DNA from: Rheinheimera texasensis DSM 17496
GTDB lineage: Bacteria; Pseudomonadota; Gammaproteobacteria; Enterobacterales; Alteromonadaceae
Reading direction: 5' to 3'
DNA length: 64,000 nt
NCBI RefSeq assembly: GCF_000711985.1
Contig: NZ_KL544005.1
Span: 385,970-449,969 of the forward strand
Part shown: positions 37,201 through 45,764 of the stretch, one piece after another
How positions within the stretch are numbered: position 1 is the stretch's first letter
How the letters are laid out: every line of letters begins with the position of its first letter
The notes under the pieces: model-generated
The model's database searches: none
Told to the model about the DNA's origin: nothing
The model's input: the letters and a program-made list of their open reading frames with translations, nothing else
Made by a program: the position numbers and the translations under genes

Positions 37201-37283
37201 CGCGCACCTACCGCTCATCCCCCGCCCGCTGCTTTTATAACCAATTCGTCTTAAAAATCCACAGCTATGCGCAAAATAAACTC

Positions 37284-37313
37284 ATAAAGGATACTGTATA
37301 CAATATCCTTTAT
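37284..37313. promoter_or_regulatory. 30-bp inverted repeat, candidate operator of the collagenase gene
   Basis: ATAAAGGATA and TATCCTTTAT form 10-bp perfect arms around CTGTATACAA, whose centre GTATAC is itself a palindrome. It ends about 68 nt before the collagenase ATG. The GTATAC core is common in GntR-type operators. No candidate regulator gene is nearby. Confidence 0.55.
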
Positions 37314-37381
37314 GCTAAGTTAAATCAGCCTGCGCAGGTCACACAAAGATAACGATACATAACAAAACAGGAACATCAGCA

Positions 37382-39799
37382 ATGAATCTTCAACCTCTGG
37401 CACTGTCGCTTTTGCTCGGCAGTGGTCTGGTTATGGCGCAGGATGTGAATTTGTCGCATCCGGGGCAGCTGGATCAGGATTTACAGCAACAGCATCTGCA
37501 GCAGCGTTTGGCGCAACAACAAAAGTCACCTGCAACCACCAAAACCCCCGGCACTTTGCTGGCGCCGCAACAGCCGCGGCTGGTGTCGCCGGCAGAATTT
37601 GAGAAAACTCAGGCGCAGATTTATGCGCAGCAGCATGGCGTGACCTTGCCGGCGAAATGGCAAACCGCGGCACAACAAGCATTTTTAACCGCAGATCAGC
37701 CCAGCCAGTCAGCCGCCAAAATACAAAAGACCAGCAACGAACAAGCAGTAGATGCTCCCAGCTTGCAGGCTGCTGGCTGCACAAGCCCGGCTGATTTATT
37801 GCCACTGCAGGACCAGGCACTGATTGACGCCATCAGCAACAGCAGCCTGACCAGCTGTTTGTATCAGCTGTACAACGTGGCTTATGTTGGTACTGCACAT
37901 TTCAGCGACCAGAAAATTTTGACCGTCGCCACTGCTATCAACAGCAAACTGGCCGTGTTTGACGGTTCGGACGCCACCGGCGCTGCCGTGCTGGAAAAGC
38001 TGGTGACATATTTGCGGGCGATGCACTGGGCGGAGTCTGGCAACGGCCGGGTGTTCCAGAGCGCTTATAAAACCCAGTTAGAACAGGCGCTGCGCCAATA
38101 TGTGAACGGTGCGCATTTTGTCCGCTTTGACGGTGATGTGTCGCGTAATTTTATGCTGCGCTATGAAATGCTGATTTTAATCAACAGCTCAGGCACAGAG
38201 TCGCTGCAGTTTTTACCGCGCATCAGCGAAGCCATCAGCGGTTATGCCAGCAGTGTCAACCGCGCCAATAACTGGGGCATCGCCTATGAAGAAAACGGCA
38301 TGACCCAGCTGCTGACGCATTATTTTAATGCGGTCAATCAGGGTAGCGCTGAGCTGCAAACTTTGCTGGCGCAGCAGCCGCAAATCGTCACCCGGCTGCG
38401 TGATTTTGTGCTGACGGACGGCCAGTGGCTGCTCGGTCATACCCGCGAATATCAACTGAATGATGCAGTGTCTGAACTCGGCCGCCTGCTGAAACTCGGT
38501 GGCACTGTAGCCGACACAGTGCGCCCGGCGCTGCAGCACATCCTGAGTACTTACAGCTATGGCGGCACCGGCTCGCAGGCCTGGGTCAATGCGCAGGGCA
38601 TGGTCAAAGCCTACGACAGCGCCAACTGCGCTTTGTACGGCAACGCCTGTACTTTTAACCTCGAAGACACTGTGCTTTCCGGCAAACATCAGTGCAGCAA
38701 CAGGCTAAAACTGCGTTATCAGGGTAGTATCAGCGCCGCCAACTTAAGCCAGATCTGTAGCAAACTCGGTGCGGAAGAACAGTTGTTCCACCAGACTTTT
38801 GGTACCCAAAGCAATCGGCCGGTGGCCAATGACCAGAACGAAGATCTTGAAATGGTGATCTTCAAATCCTCCACTGACTATCAGAACTATGCCGGTCAAT
38901 TCTTTGATATCAATACCAATAATGGCGGTATGTATCTCGAAGGCACGCCGTCTGACCCGGACAATCAGGCACGATTCATCGCCTATCAGGCCACCTGGTT
39001 GCAGCCGGCTTTTGTTGTATGGAACTTAGAGCACGAATATATCCATTATCTGGATGGCCGTTATAACCAGTGGGGCAGCTTTAATGACCAGCCGGAAAAC
39101 TCCGTCTGGTGGGGTGAAGGCCTGGCCGAATATCTGTCGCAGCCACCAACCAACGCCAATGCGCTGGCCGCAGCACCACAAAAAACTTACCAGCTCAGCC
39201 AGCTGTTCCAGACCACCTACTCCAACAGCAACACCAGCCGCACTTATCACTGGGGTTACCTCGCCGTACGTTACATGTTTGAACGCCAGCGCGCTGAAAT
39301 CAACGACCCGTTGTTGCCGTCATTACGCGCCGCCAAATATGTGATTTCTTCAGCTCCTTGCAGCTTTGCCTGGGGCTGGCAGGAAAAACCAGTGGCGATA
39401 GCCAACAACTGGAGCTGGCTCTATGACGACAGCGCCTGGGGCTCGGGTTATTGGGTCTGGACCTGTGGCCAGCAAAAAACTGCTGAACCACAATTACCGC
39501 CGCATACGCCTTATCAGGACATTCTGACCCGCTGGGGCACCAGCTTTGATGTGAGCTTCCACCAATGGCTGGATTGTCTGGTGGCAGGCAACGGCAGCTG
39601 CAGTCAGTACCGCCCGGCTGATTTAGACCAAAACGGCGCCATCGACAGCCGCGACATCAACCTGTTTAACCAGCGCCTGCGGACAAAAACCAACTTAACC
39701 ATGGATTTAGATTTTAACGGCGACAAAAAAGTCGACCAGCGTGATGTTAGCGCCATGAGCAAACTCTGTGACCGCGCCCGCTGTGCAATTGCCGGCTAA
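37382..39799 (+). CDS. Secreted M9-type collagenase with C-terminal dockerin-like domain
   Basis: An 805-residue secreted metalloprotease. A signal peptide (cleavage near VMA, about 19) is followed by a Gln-rich linker, an activator-like helical region (about 130-440) and a catalytic domain with His551-Glu552-x-x-His555 (HEYIH). The third zinc ligand is probably Glu583 in GEGLAEYLS, 32 residues on, the same spacing as in clostridial M9 collagenases. The C-terminus carries two calcium-loop motifs, Asp747-x-Asp-x-Asn-Gly (DLDQNGAIDSRD) and Asp777-x-Asn-Gly-Asp (DFNGDKKVDQRD), the duplicated loops of a type I dockerin. PKD or PPC domains usual in this family are absent. The next gene encodes a cohesin-like protein. 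Confidence 0.88.
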   Translation: MNLQPLALSLLLGSGLVMAQDVNLSHPGQLDQDLQQQHLQQRLAQQQKSPATTKTPGTLLAPQQPRLVSPAEFEKTQAQIYAQQHGVTLPAKWQTAAQQAFLTADQPSQSAAKIQKTSNEQAVDAPSLQAAGCTSPADLLPLQDQALIDAISNSSLTSCLYQLYNVAYVGTAHFSDQKILTVATAINSKLAVFDGSDATGAAVLEKLVTYLRAMHWAESGNGRVFQSAYKTQLEQALRQYVNGAHFVRFDGDVSRNFMLRYEMLILINSSGTESLQFLPRISEAISGYASSVNRANNWGIAYEENGMTQLLTHYFNAVNQGSAELQTLLAQQPQIVTRLRDFVLTDGQWLLGHTREYQLNDAVSELGRLLKLGGTVADTVRPALQHILSTYSYGGTGSQAWVNAQGMVKAYDSANCALYGNACTFNLEDTVLSGKHQCSNRLKLRYQGSISAANLSQICSKLGAEEQLFHQTFGTQSNRPVANDQNEDLEMVIFKSSTDYQNYAGQFFDINTNNGGMYLEGTPSDPDNQARFIAYQATWLQPAFVVWNLEHEYIHYLDGRYNQWGSFNDQPENSVWWGEGLAEYLSQPPTNANALAAAPQKTYQLSQLFQTTYSNSNTSRTYHWGYLAVRYMFERQRAEINDPLLPSLRAAKYVISSAPCSFAWGWQEKPVAIANNWSWLYDDSAWGSGYWVWTCGQQKTAEPQLPPHTPYQDILTRWGTSFDVSFHQWLDCLVAGNGSCSQYRPADLDQNGAIDSRDINLFNQRLRTKTNLTMDLDFNGDKKVDQRDVSAMSKLCDRARCAIAG

Positions 39800-39826
39800 A
39801 ACAAATAATTAAAGAGAAGTCATATC

Positions 39827-40426
39827 ATGAATAAAATCAGAAAATTATTAAGTAGTTTATTGCTGGCTGCCAGCGCCTGTAGCCTGGGCAGCACGGCGCA
39901 AGCCGGTGTGATTCAGATTGAGACCAACAAAAGCAGTTATCAAAGCGGCGAGCTCATCACAGCCACGGTTAAAGCCAATGCATTCAGCGACGTGCTGACC
40001 GGCTTTTTCCTGGCGCTGCAGTATCAGCCGGGGCAGTTGTCGCTGCAAAACTTCAGCTTTGGCGGCGGCTTTGATGATGGTTTTGGCTCTTACCAGTTCT
40101 CAGACCACAGCTCAGGCCGGCTGGCGCTGGAAGAATATGCTGACTGGGCTGCTGCACTGGCGACTTTAGCCGCCAAGCAAAACGGCAGTTTCATTTTGGC
40201 GACTATCCAGTTTAAAGCCAGCGGCACTGGTTTATTCAACCTGAATCTGGACCCGGCGTATCTGGGGTTCCTGACCGCCGGTGGCGAGCTGGAAGGCGCT
40301 GACTGGATTGGCAGCAGATTCAGTGTCACTGATACCACCACAGTGCCGGCACCGGCGCCGTTGTTGCTGATGTGTGGTGCTTTGTTATTGCTGGTGCGGC
40401 AGCGTCGCGCTGCTATAAAGCAATAA
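39827..40426 (+). CDS. Cohesin-like protein with PEP-CTERM-like C-terminal anchor
   Basis: A 199-residue exported protein (signal peptide to about 26, AQA). The body starts VIQIETNKSSYQSGELITATVKA and ends near GSRFSVTD; with its alternating beta strands and LQYQPGQLSLQNF it resembles the cohesin / immunoglobulin-like beta sandwich. The C-terminus has VPAPAPLLL, a hydrophobic stretch and RQRR, a PEP-CTERM-like sorting and anchoring signal. It starts 27 nt after the dockerin-bearing collagenase with its own AGAGAAG. I infer it may hold the collagenase at the surface. A stand-alone PEP-CTERM protein of unknown role is the alternative. Confidence 0.7.
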   Translation: MNKIRKLLSSLLLAASACSLGSTAQAGVIQIETNKSSYQSGELITATVKANAFSDVLTGFFLALQYQPGQLSLQNFSFGGGFDDGFGSYQFSDHSSGRLALEEYADWAAALATLAAKQNGSFILATIQFKASGTGLFNLNLDPAYLGFLTAGGELEGADWIGSRFSVTDTTTVPAPAPLLLMCGALLLLVRQRRAAIKQ

Positions 40427-40434
40427 GCTGACGA

Positions 40435-40468
40435 CAGACTGCAACGGGCCGGAGACTGTTGCAGTCTG
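40435..40468. terminator. Hairpin between convergent genes
   Basis: An 11-bp perfect stem CAGACTGCAAC / GTTGCAGTCTG with a 12-nt loop lies between two converging genes. No T-run follows on either strand, so termination strength is uncertain. Confidence 0.6.
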
Positions 40469-40504
40469 CCTCTCAATCAGCAATACACTGCTACACCGAG
40501 CGGA

Positions 40505-41140
40505 TTATGCCGACTGGCCCAAACTCTGTGCCGACCACTCCCGACGCTTATCATCGTCCGGGTTGTTTTTACTCAGCTCGTTTTCACGCACCAGCTGCTG
40601 CAGTTGTTTTTCCAGCGCGGTGATTTGCTGGTCAATCTGCCGGATAGAATTCCCCAGATTTTGATCATTGCCACCTTTATTCATCTGATCTGCCAGCTCT
40701 TTACGTTTTAACTCCAACTCAGCAATTTTCTCTTTCAGCCGGTCCATTTCTTTTTTATTAATCCCAAGCCGGTTCGCCAGCAACTGCTCCATCAGGCCAT
40801 CGAGGAATTTTTGCGCTTGTTCACTGTTGGGTTCGCTGTTTGACTCATCGCCTGTGTTGTTGCCGGAGGACCCGCGGGTCTGGCTACTGCCGCTCACGCT
40901 CTGGCCGTTCTGGCTTGAAGTGATAGCGCCGGCTTCGGCCTGCTCTGCTTCGGCCGGAGCACTGCGCAGCTGCTGCTGTAAAACCTGTGATTGTTGCATC
41001 GCGGCGGCAAATTCACTGGCAAGCTCGTTGCCATGTTCTGCCTTGTCGCCGGCAGATTGTTGCAGTGCACTGAGATTGCCGGAAACCCCGGTGGTGTTGG
41101 CTGGCCACAGCGTAGCTGCGGCCTGGAGTTGCAGTGACAT
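40505..41140 (-). CDS. Coiled-coil protein, possibly FlxA-like
   Basis: A 211-residue protein without signal peptide or membrane segment. The N-terminal half is low in complexity and rich in Ala, Gln and Ser. From about residue 125 to 192 a strong heptad pattern (KKEMDRLKEKIAELELKRKELA, then IRQIDQQITALEKQLQQLV) predicts a coiled coil. This recalls FlxA-like proteins, but the match is by character only. It is divergent from feoA and has GAGG upstream of its ATG. Role unknown. Confidence 0.65.
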   Translation of the reverse strand: MSLQLQAAATLWPANTTGVSGNLSALQQSAGDKAEHGNELASEFAAAMQQSQVLQQQLRSAPAEAEQAEAGAITSSQNGQSVSGSSQTRGSSGNNTGDESNSEPNSEQAQKFLDGLMEQLLANRLGINKKEMDRLKEKIAELELKRKELADQMNKGGNDQNLGNSIRQIDQQITALEKQLQQLVRENELSKNNPDDDKRREWSAQSLGQSA

Positions 41141-41285
41141 GAAGATCCGCCTCAGGTAAAAGTGCCTGAAGCGGAGTTTGCAAAAGCTGTGCCGTCATCG
41201 GAGCCATTGACGGTGCATCTTGCTGAGGCCGTCGAGTCTGGCTGCCCATGACAGCCGTTAGTGTGTGACTTTCAGCAAATTGCGT

Positions 41286-41330
41286 TTGAATTCGGCAGCT
41301 AATTTAGCGACAATGACAATTATTATCATT
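41286..41330 (+). promoter_or_regulatory. Promoter and Fur box of feoAB
   Basis: TTGAAT (41286-41291), 17 nt and GACAAT (41309-41314) form a moderate promoter. The 19-bp AATGACAATTATTATCATT (41312-41330) is close to the Fur consensus and covers the -10 edge and start region, so feoAB should be repressed by Fur when iron is sufficient. Confidence 0.72.
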
Positions 41331-41354
41331 TAGCTTGCCGGGAGTTGTGGCCTG

Positions 41355-41627
41355 ATGACTGTATTAAACCCTGCGGGTGCTGTTTCTGCACGTCACACTT
41401 TGTGGGACGCGCCGAAAAAAGCTGCTGTATCTGTGGTAGAACTCGCTGCCTGCCTGAACCCACTGGTGCTGAACCGCTTGCGAGAAATGGGGCTGGAACC
41501 CGGCCAGCCGCTGATCTGTTTAGGCCGCGGCCCATTTAATGGCCCTGTTGTTGTGCAGATCCAGGATTGCGTTTACACGCTGGAGCAACAGGTCGCTCAG
41601 CATATTCTGATCGAACCGCAGCTTTAA
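41355..41627 (+). CDS. feoA: FeoA, ferrous iron transport accessory protein
   Basis: A 90-residue cytoplasmic SH3-like protein needed by FeoB for Fe2+ uptake. LNRLREMGLEPGQPLICLGRGPF and GPVVVQIQDCVYTLEQQVAQHILIE follow the FeoA pattern. It lies directly after a Fur box and 75 nt before feoB, so both belong to one iron-regulated operon. Confidence 0.9.
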   Translation: MTVLNPAGAVSARHTLWDAPKKAAVSVVELAACLNPLVLNRLREMGLEPGQPLICLGRGPFNGPVVVQIQDCVYTLEQQVAQHILIEPQL

Positions 41628-41702
41628 CAGCGGTATCACCGCCCTTGATATTCTCCGGGCGCCGGGCGAACCCCCAGCGCCAGCTTGCAGAAAAGGCTTC
41701 TG

Positions 41703-43520
41703 ATGAAAAAAATCGTTTTGGTAGGTAAACCCAATTCCGGTAAAAGCCTGTTATTCAACCAGCTGACCGGTTTACGGCAGAAAGTCGCTAATTATCCCGG
41801 AGTCACCGTTGAGCTGAAAAGCGGCCGTTTTGAACAGTTTGAACTGATTGATTATCCGGGCGCTTATTCACTGAGTAGTTTGTCGCGCGACGAAGAAATT
41901 GCCGTGAATAAACTCAATGAAGCGCTGCAAGACCCTAATACCGCGCTGGTGATTTGTAATCTCGATGCAACACGGCTGGAAAGCAGCCTGATGTTTGGTT
42001 TGCAGGTGCAGGCGTTAGCGCGTGCTCATCAAAAAGCGCTGGTATTTGCGTTAAATATGGCTGACGAACTGCAACGCTTTGGCCATCAGCTCGACACCGC
42101 CGCATTAAGCGCCGCACTTGGTAGCCCGGTATTTGCCATTTCTGCCAAAACCTTATTGGGTATTCATGAGTTTCGTCAGGGCTTGCTGGCACTTGCCAAT
42201 GCGGCCGAACCGGCAGTGCCGGCGCTGGAGCACGGCGATGAACAGGCGCTGCGTCAGTTCAGCCGCAGCCTGGCCCGTACTTATGGTCTGGCGTCCAGTG
42301 TGGTGCTGAAAAACCAAAATCGCATCGACCGCTTTATGTTGAATAACTTAAGTGGCGGCCTTGCCTTTTTGCTGGTGATGTTCCTGTTATTCCAGAGCAT
42401 TTTCACCCTCGCTGCACCTTTGATGGATGCCGTGGAAGCCGGTATTGGTGCCGTCGCACATTGGGTCACCGGTTTTATCGGCGAAGGCACAACCAGCGAT
42501 TTCCTTAACGATGCCATTTTTGGCGGTGTTGGTTCATTCCTGGTGTTCGTGCCGCAAATTATGATGCTGACGCTGATCATCGGCCTGCTGGAAGACAGTG
42601 GTTATCTGGCTCGCGCGGCGCTGATTTGCCACCGGCCTTTGAGTTACTTTGGTTTATCCGGTCGCAGTTTTATCCCGTATCTGTCGGGCCACGCCTGCGC
42701 CATTCCGGCCATTATGGCGGCGCGCACTATTGAATCGCCGCGCAAACGCTTAATCACTATGATGACGATTCCGCTGATGGCCTGCTCTGCCCGCTTGCCG
42801 GTTTATGCGCTGCTGATTTCTGTGCTTATTCCTGAGCGCGCTTATCTGGGTGGCCTGGTGAATTTACAGGGCGTGGCGTTTTTTGGCCTGTATCTGATGG
42901 GCATTATCGTGGCGCTGCTGGTCAGTCTGATGCTGTCGCGTTTTGTGGTAAGCCGTGACGAAAAATCCGATATGCCGTTTATTCTGGAACTGCCAAACTA
43001 CCGGCTACCGCACTGGAAGCCGTTGATTGTGCGCGTGATGAGTGCAGCAAAAAGCTTTGTCTATCGCTCAGGCCCGGTGATTTTTGCCGTGACTGTGCTG
43101 ATTTGGTTATTCGGTTATTTCCCGCATGATGCCGGTGGCCTGGAGCATTCTTATTTAGGCCAGATTGGTCATTTTATTGAACCGGTGTTTGAACCGCTTG
43201 GCCTTGACTGGCGTTATGGCGTGGCGATTTTGATGTCGTTCCTGGCGCGCGAAGTCTTTGTTGGCGCACTCGGCACGCTGTTTGGTATCGATGGCGCGGA
43301 CGAGAACATCGCCGGTCTTGCCGCCAATATTCAGGCTGACGGCCTGGCGTTTGGCGCCGGCTTTGGCCTGCTGCTGTTCTACGTGGTCGCGCTGCAATGT
43401 GTTGCGACGGTCGCGACTATCCGCGCAGAAACCGGCAGCAACCGCATCGCGGCAGGGCTGGTGATCGGTTATGGCCTGCTGGCCTATGCGCTGGCCTATC
43501 TGGCGGCGAATCTGCTGTAA
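41703..43520 (+). CDS. feoB: FeoB, ferrous iron permease
   Basis: Inner-membrane Fe2+ transporter of 605 residues. The N-terminal G domain carries GKPNSGKSLLFNQLTG (G1), YPGVTVE (G2), IDYPGAYSLS (G3) and NMAD (G4). The membrane part has the two gate domains with SGYLARAA and FLAREVFVG. It is shorter than the E. coli form of about 770 residues, and no feoC follows. I start at the ATG at 41703 (AAGG 7 nt upstream), since the G domain begins there. A 10-bp hairpin follows the stop. Confidence 0.95.
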   Translation: MKKIVLVGKPNSGKSLLFNQLTGLRQKVANYPGVTVELKSGRFEQFELIDYPGAYSLSSLSRDEEIAVNKLNEALQDPNTALVICNLDATRLESSLMFGLQVQALARAHQKALVFALNMADELQRFGHQLDTAALSAALGSPVFAISAKTLLGIHEFRQGLLALANAAEPAVPALEHGDEQALRQFSRSLARTYGLASSVVLKNQNRIDRFMLNNLSGGLAFLLVMFLLFQSIFTLAAPLMDAVEAGIGAVAHWVTGFIGEGTTSDFLNDAIFGGVGSFLVFVPQIMMLTLIIGLLEDSGYLARAALICHRPLSYFGLSGRSFIPYLSGHACAIPAIMAARTIESPRKRLITMMTIPLMACSARLPVYALLISVLIPERAYLGGLVNLQGVAFFGLYLMGIIVALLVSLMLSRFVVSRDEKSDMPFILELPNYRLPHWKPLIVRVMSAAKSFVYRSGPVIFAVTVLIWLFGYFPHDAGGLEHSYLGQIGHFIEPVFEPLGLDWRYGVAILMSFLAREVFVGALGTLFGIDGADENIAGLAANIQADGLAFGAGFGLLLFYVVALQCVATVATIRAETGSNRIAAGLVIGYGLLAYALAYLAANLL

Positions 43521-43532
43521 ATACACCTAATC

Positions 43533-43558
43533 GGGCGATTGCTGACTGGCAATCGCCC
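43533..43558 (+). terminator. Hairpin after feoB
   Basis: A 10-bp perfect stem GGGCGATTGC / GCAATCGCCC with a 6-nt loop starts 13 nt after the feoB stop. The following sequence (TATCCATTCC) is only weakly T-rich. Confidence 0.65.
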
Positions 43559-43640
43559 TATCCATTCCTCTTCCATCTGCCGTAACCATCTATGCTCTTC
43601 CTGGCGTCCAGAGGCAAGCTGCCATCGTTTGACAGGTTCT

Positions 43641-43765
43641 GTACGGCGGCGCTGACGCTGGCCGATACCTACAATGAGAATGAATGAGTACGGCAGCGCT
43701 GACGCTGGGCAATACTTACGCGGCGAATGAATGGGTAGGTATCGGCGAGCGAAGCGTCGCCGTAC
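43641..43765. repeat. Cluster of three REP-like palindromic elements
   Basis: Two direct copies, GTACGGCGGCGCTGACGCTG...TACCTAC (43641-43672) and a variant (43688-43719), are followed by an inverted copy (43735-43765, GTAGGTATCGGCGAGCG...CCGTAC). Each is about 31 nt and can fold. They are spaced by short sequences rich in AATGA. The arrangement matches a REP/BIME cluster; related single copies occur near 37157 and 47881. Confidence 0.75.
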
Positions 43766-43930
43766 AATGAAACCCAGATTTCATGTCTATCACAGCGACC
43801 AAGCCAATATCTAACTGCCCGCAAGGTCAGCTTCACCTGATAAATCCAATCACCAAAAAAATTATTAGTTAATAATCAAGTGCATACATCAAATTCACTC
43901 AAATTAAAAAATTATGCTTGCGCAATAATA

Positions 43931-43944
43931 GTTATCGCAATAAT
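43931..43944. promoter_or_regulatory. OhrR-type operator, copy 1
   Basis: GTTATCGCAATAAT differs by two bases from the perfect palindrome at 44046-44059. It lies about 170 nt upstream of the ohr ATG. Confidence 0.55.
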
Positions 43945-44045
43945 ATACATCCAAGCCAGAACACAAATGACCTGGTGAGCAGACTGCGGTACGGTGAACA
44001 CCCTGCCTGCAGCAACAAAACGAAGGTTGTTTTTTTAAGTAAATA

Positions 44046-44059
44046 GTTATCGCGATAAC
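44046..44059. promoter_or_regulatory. OhrR-type operator, copy 2 (perfect palindrome)
   Basis: GTTATCGCGATAAC is a perfect 14-bp palindrome about 55 nt upstream of the ohr ATG. Its repetition before ohr and before the esterase gene, with an ohrR-like gene close by, supports it as the regulator's binding site. Confidence 0.7.
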
Positions 44060-44114
44060 ACTTTGCGAAATACGCAAAGCGCGAAAATCACAAATCAAAC
44101 ATTGGAGATGAATC

Positions 44115-44531
44115 ATGCAAGTTATCTATAAAGCAGTTGTAACCAGTACTTCAGGCCGTGACGGACGTGCAGTGTCCAGCGACAACAACCTGGATGTGAA
44201 ATTAAGCACGCCACGTGAACTGGGTGGTGCCGGTGGTGCTGCGACGAACCCGGAACAACTGTTTGCTGCCGGCTACTCAGCCTGTTTCTTAAGCGCCGTG
44301 AAATATGTCGCTGGCCAAAGCAAAATCGTCATCCCGGCTGACGCGAACATTCGCGCTGAAGTTGGCATCGGCCAAATCCCGGGCGGTTTTGGTCTGGATG
44401 TAGAGCTCTTCATCGACCTGCCAGGTGTTTCAGCAGATGTGGCGAACGAGCTGGTGCAAAAAGCCCATCAGGTGTGTCCGTACTCAAATGCGACCCGTAA
44501 CTCTTTACAAGTTCGTCTGACGCTGGTGTAA
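44115..44531 (+). CDS. ohr: Organic hydroperoxide resistance protein Ohr
   Basis: Thiol peroxidase of 138 residues that reduces organic hydroperoxides, a normal length for Ohr. The reactive and resolving cysteines are Cys57 (GYSACF) and Cys121 (HQVCPYS), and LGGAGGAATNPEQLFAAGY is the family signature. Two OhrR-type operators lie upstream and an intrinsic terminator follows. A MarR/OhrR regulator gene sits about 1.2 kb downstream. Confidence 0.95.
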   Translation: MQVIYKAVVTSTSGRDGRAVSSDNNLDVKLSTPRELGGAGGAATNPEQLFAAGYSACFLSAVKYVAGQSKIVIPADANIRAEVGIGQIPGGFGLDVELFIDLPGVSADVANELVQKAHQVCPYSNATRNSLQVRLTLV

Positions 44532-44538
44532 CCAGCGT

Positions 44539-44559
44539 CCGTCCCGGACGGTTTTTTTT
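44539..44559 (+). terminator. Intrinsic terminator after ohr
   Basis: A short GC-rich hairpin (CCGTC / GACGG, loop 3) starts 8 nt after the ohr stop and is followed directly by eight T. Confidence 0.85.
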
Positions 44560-44568
44560 CAGTAGATA

Positions 44569-44582
44569 GTTATCGCAATAAC
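44569..44582. promoter_or_regulatory. OhrR-type operator, copy 3
   Basis: GTTATCGCAATAAC differs by one base from the perfect palindrome at 44046-44059. It lies about 65 nt upstream of the esterase ATG, just past the ohr terminator, so the esterase has its own peroxide-regulated start. Confidence 0.65.
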
Positions 44583-44647
44583 ATTTAACGAACTAGCAAG
44601 CATTAACCCAAGCAGGCCACAGGCCGCACACTGAATACCGGAGCAAG

Positions 44648-45682
44648 ATGATGAAAAATTTACAGAAATCTATTGGTTACAGCATTGTCGCATTAGGCCT
44701 GCTGAGCGCCGTTGGTAGTAACACTTTGTACGCCGCGGAGATCCCGGGCGTCGAAAAAAACACTGAAGCCTTTTTGAATGTATTGGCACAAGGCGGTGGC
44801 AAACCACTGGAACAGTTAAGCCCACAAGACGCCCGAGCTGTGTTAACAGGCGCACAAGCCGGTGCCGCGTTGCCGGCAGCCGATGTCAGTGAAAAATGGA
44901 TTGTCGCCGATGGCCAGAAACTCAAACTGGTGATTGTGCGCCCGGCCGGCAGCAAAGGCACGTTGCCAGCATTCATGTTCTTTCACGGCGGTGGCTGGGT
45001 ATTAGGTGATTTCCCAACCCACGAACGTTTGATCCGCGACTTAGTCGCCCGCTCCGGCGCAGCCGCTGTTTATGTGGATTACACGCCGTCACCGGAAAGC
45101 AAATATCCAACGGCGGTAAACCAGGCTTACGCCGCCACCAAATGGGTGGCTGAACATGGCGCGGAAATTAAGGTGGATGGCAAACGCTTAGCGGTCGCCG
45201 GCAACAGTGTCGGTGGCAATATGGCCGCGGTGGTCGCATTAAAAGCCAAAGCAGCTGGTACGCCAGCGCTAAAATTCCAGCTGCTGATGTGGCCGGTGAC
45301 AGACGCCAGCTTTGAGAACGGCTCTTATCAGCAGTTCCAGCAAGGTTACTTCCTGACCCGCAATATGATGACGTGGTTCTGGGACAACTACACCACCAAC
45401 CCGGCCGAGCGCAACGAAATTTATGCCTCGCCACTACGCGCCACGACCGCGCAATTACAAGGTTTACCACCAGCGCTGGTACAAACGGCTGAGCTGGATG
45501 TGCTGCGCGATGAAGGTGAAGCTTATGCGATTAAACTGGACCAGGCCGGTGTAACAGTGACCTCGGTGCGATATAACGGTATGATCCATGACTTTGGTCT
45601 GTTAAACCCGCTGAGCACAGTACCCACAGTACAAGCCCAGCTGGACCATGCCGCGAGCGCATTGCAACAGCACCTGAAATAA
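44648..45682 (+). CDS. Exported alpha/beta-hydrolase, HSL-type esterase
   Basis: A 344-residue esterase/lipase of the hormone-sensitive-lipase group (family IV). The oxyanion motif HGGGW is at 113-117, the nucleophile Ser187 in GNSVGG (a variant of GDSAGG), the acid probably in ELDVLRDEG and the base His in MIHDFG. A signal peptide (cleavage near LYAA, about 30) predicts a periplasmic location. It sits between ohr and ohrR behind its own OhrR-type operator. It may hydrolyse peroxidised lipids or esters, which is inference from context. Two adjacent ATGs compete as start. Confidence 0.88.
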   Translation: MMKNLQKSIGYSIVALGLLSAVGSNTLYAAEIPGVEKNTEAFLNVLAQGGGKPLEQLSPQDARAVLTGAQAGAALPAADVSEKWIVADGQKLKLVIVRPAGSKGTLPAFMFFHGGGWVLGDFPTHERLIRDLVARSGAAAVYVDYTPSPESKYPTAVNQAYAATKWVAEHGAEIKVDGKRLAVAGNSVGGNMAAVVALKAKAAGTPALKFQLLMWPVTDASFENGSYQQFQQGYFLTRNMMTWFWDNYTTNPAERNEIYASPLRATTAQLQGLPPALVQTAELDVLRDEGEAYAIKLDQAGVTVTSVRYNGMIHDFGLLNPLSTVPTVQAQLDHAASALQQHLK

Positions 45683-45764
45683 GGCAGATTTGACGCAGCT
45701 CACAGCAAGCCGGCCCTGCCGGCTTGTTTCATCAGAGCAATTCATCAGACAAAAGAGAATGAAC

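Larger units (their letters stand above)
36855..37381. other. Gap upstream of the collagenase gene
   Basis: This 527-bp region carries no convincing gene. It contains a REP-like element (37157-37200), low-complexity sequence and, close to the collagenase, a 30-bp inverted repeat (37284-37313). Confidence 0.6.
43521..44114. other. Gap between feoB and ohr
   Basis: This 594-bp stretch holds the feoB hairpin, the REP-like cluster, an AT-rich section and two OhrR-type operator sites (43931-43944 and 44046-44059). I see no coding sequence in it. Confidence 0.65.

Noticed and set aside
41013-41249. Minus-strand frame upstream of and overlapping the coiled-coil gene
   Set aside because: Composition is unlike a protein, and it overlaps the better supported gene in another frame.
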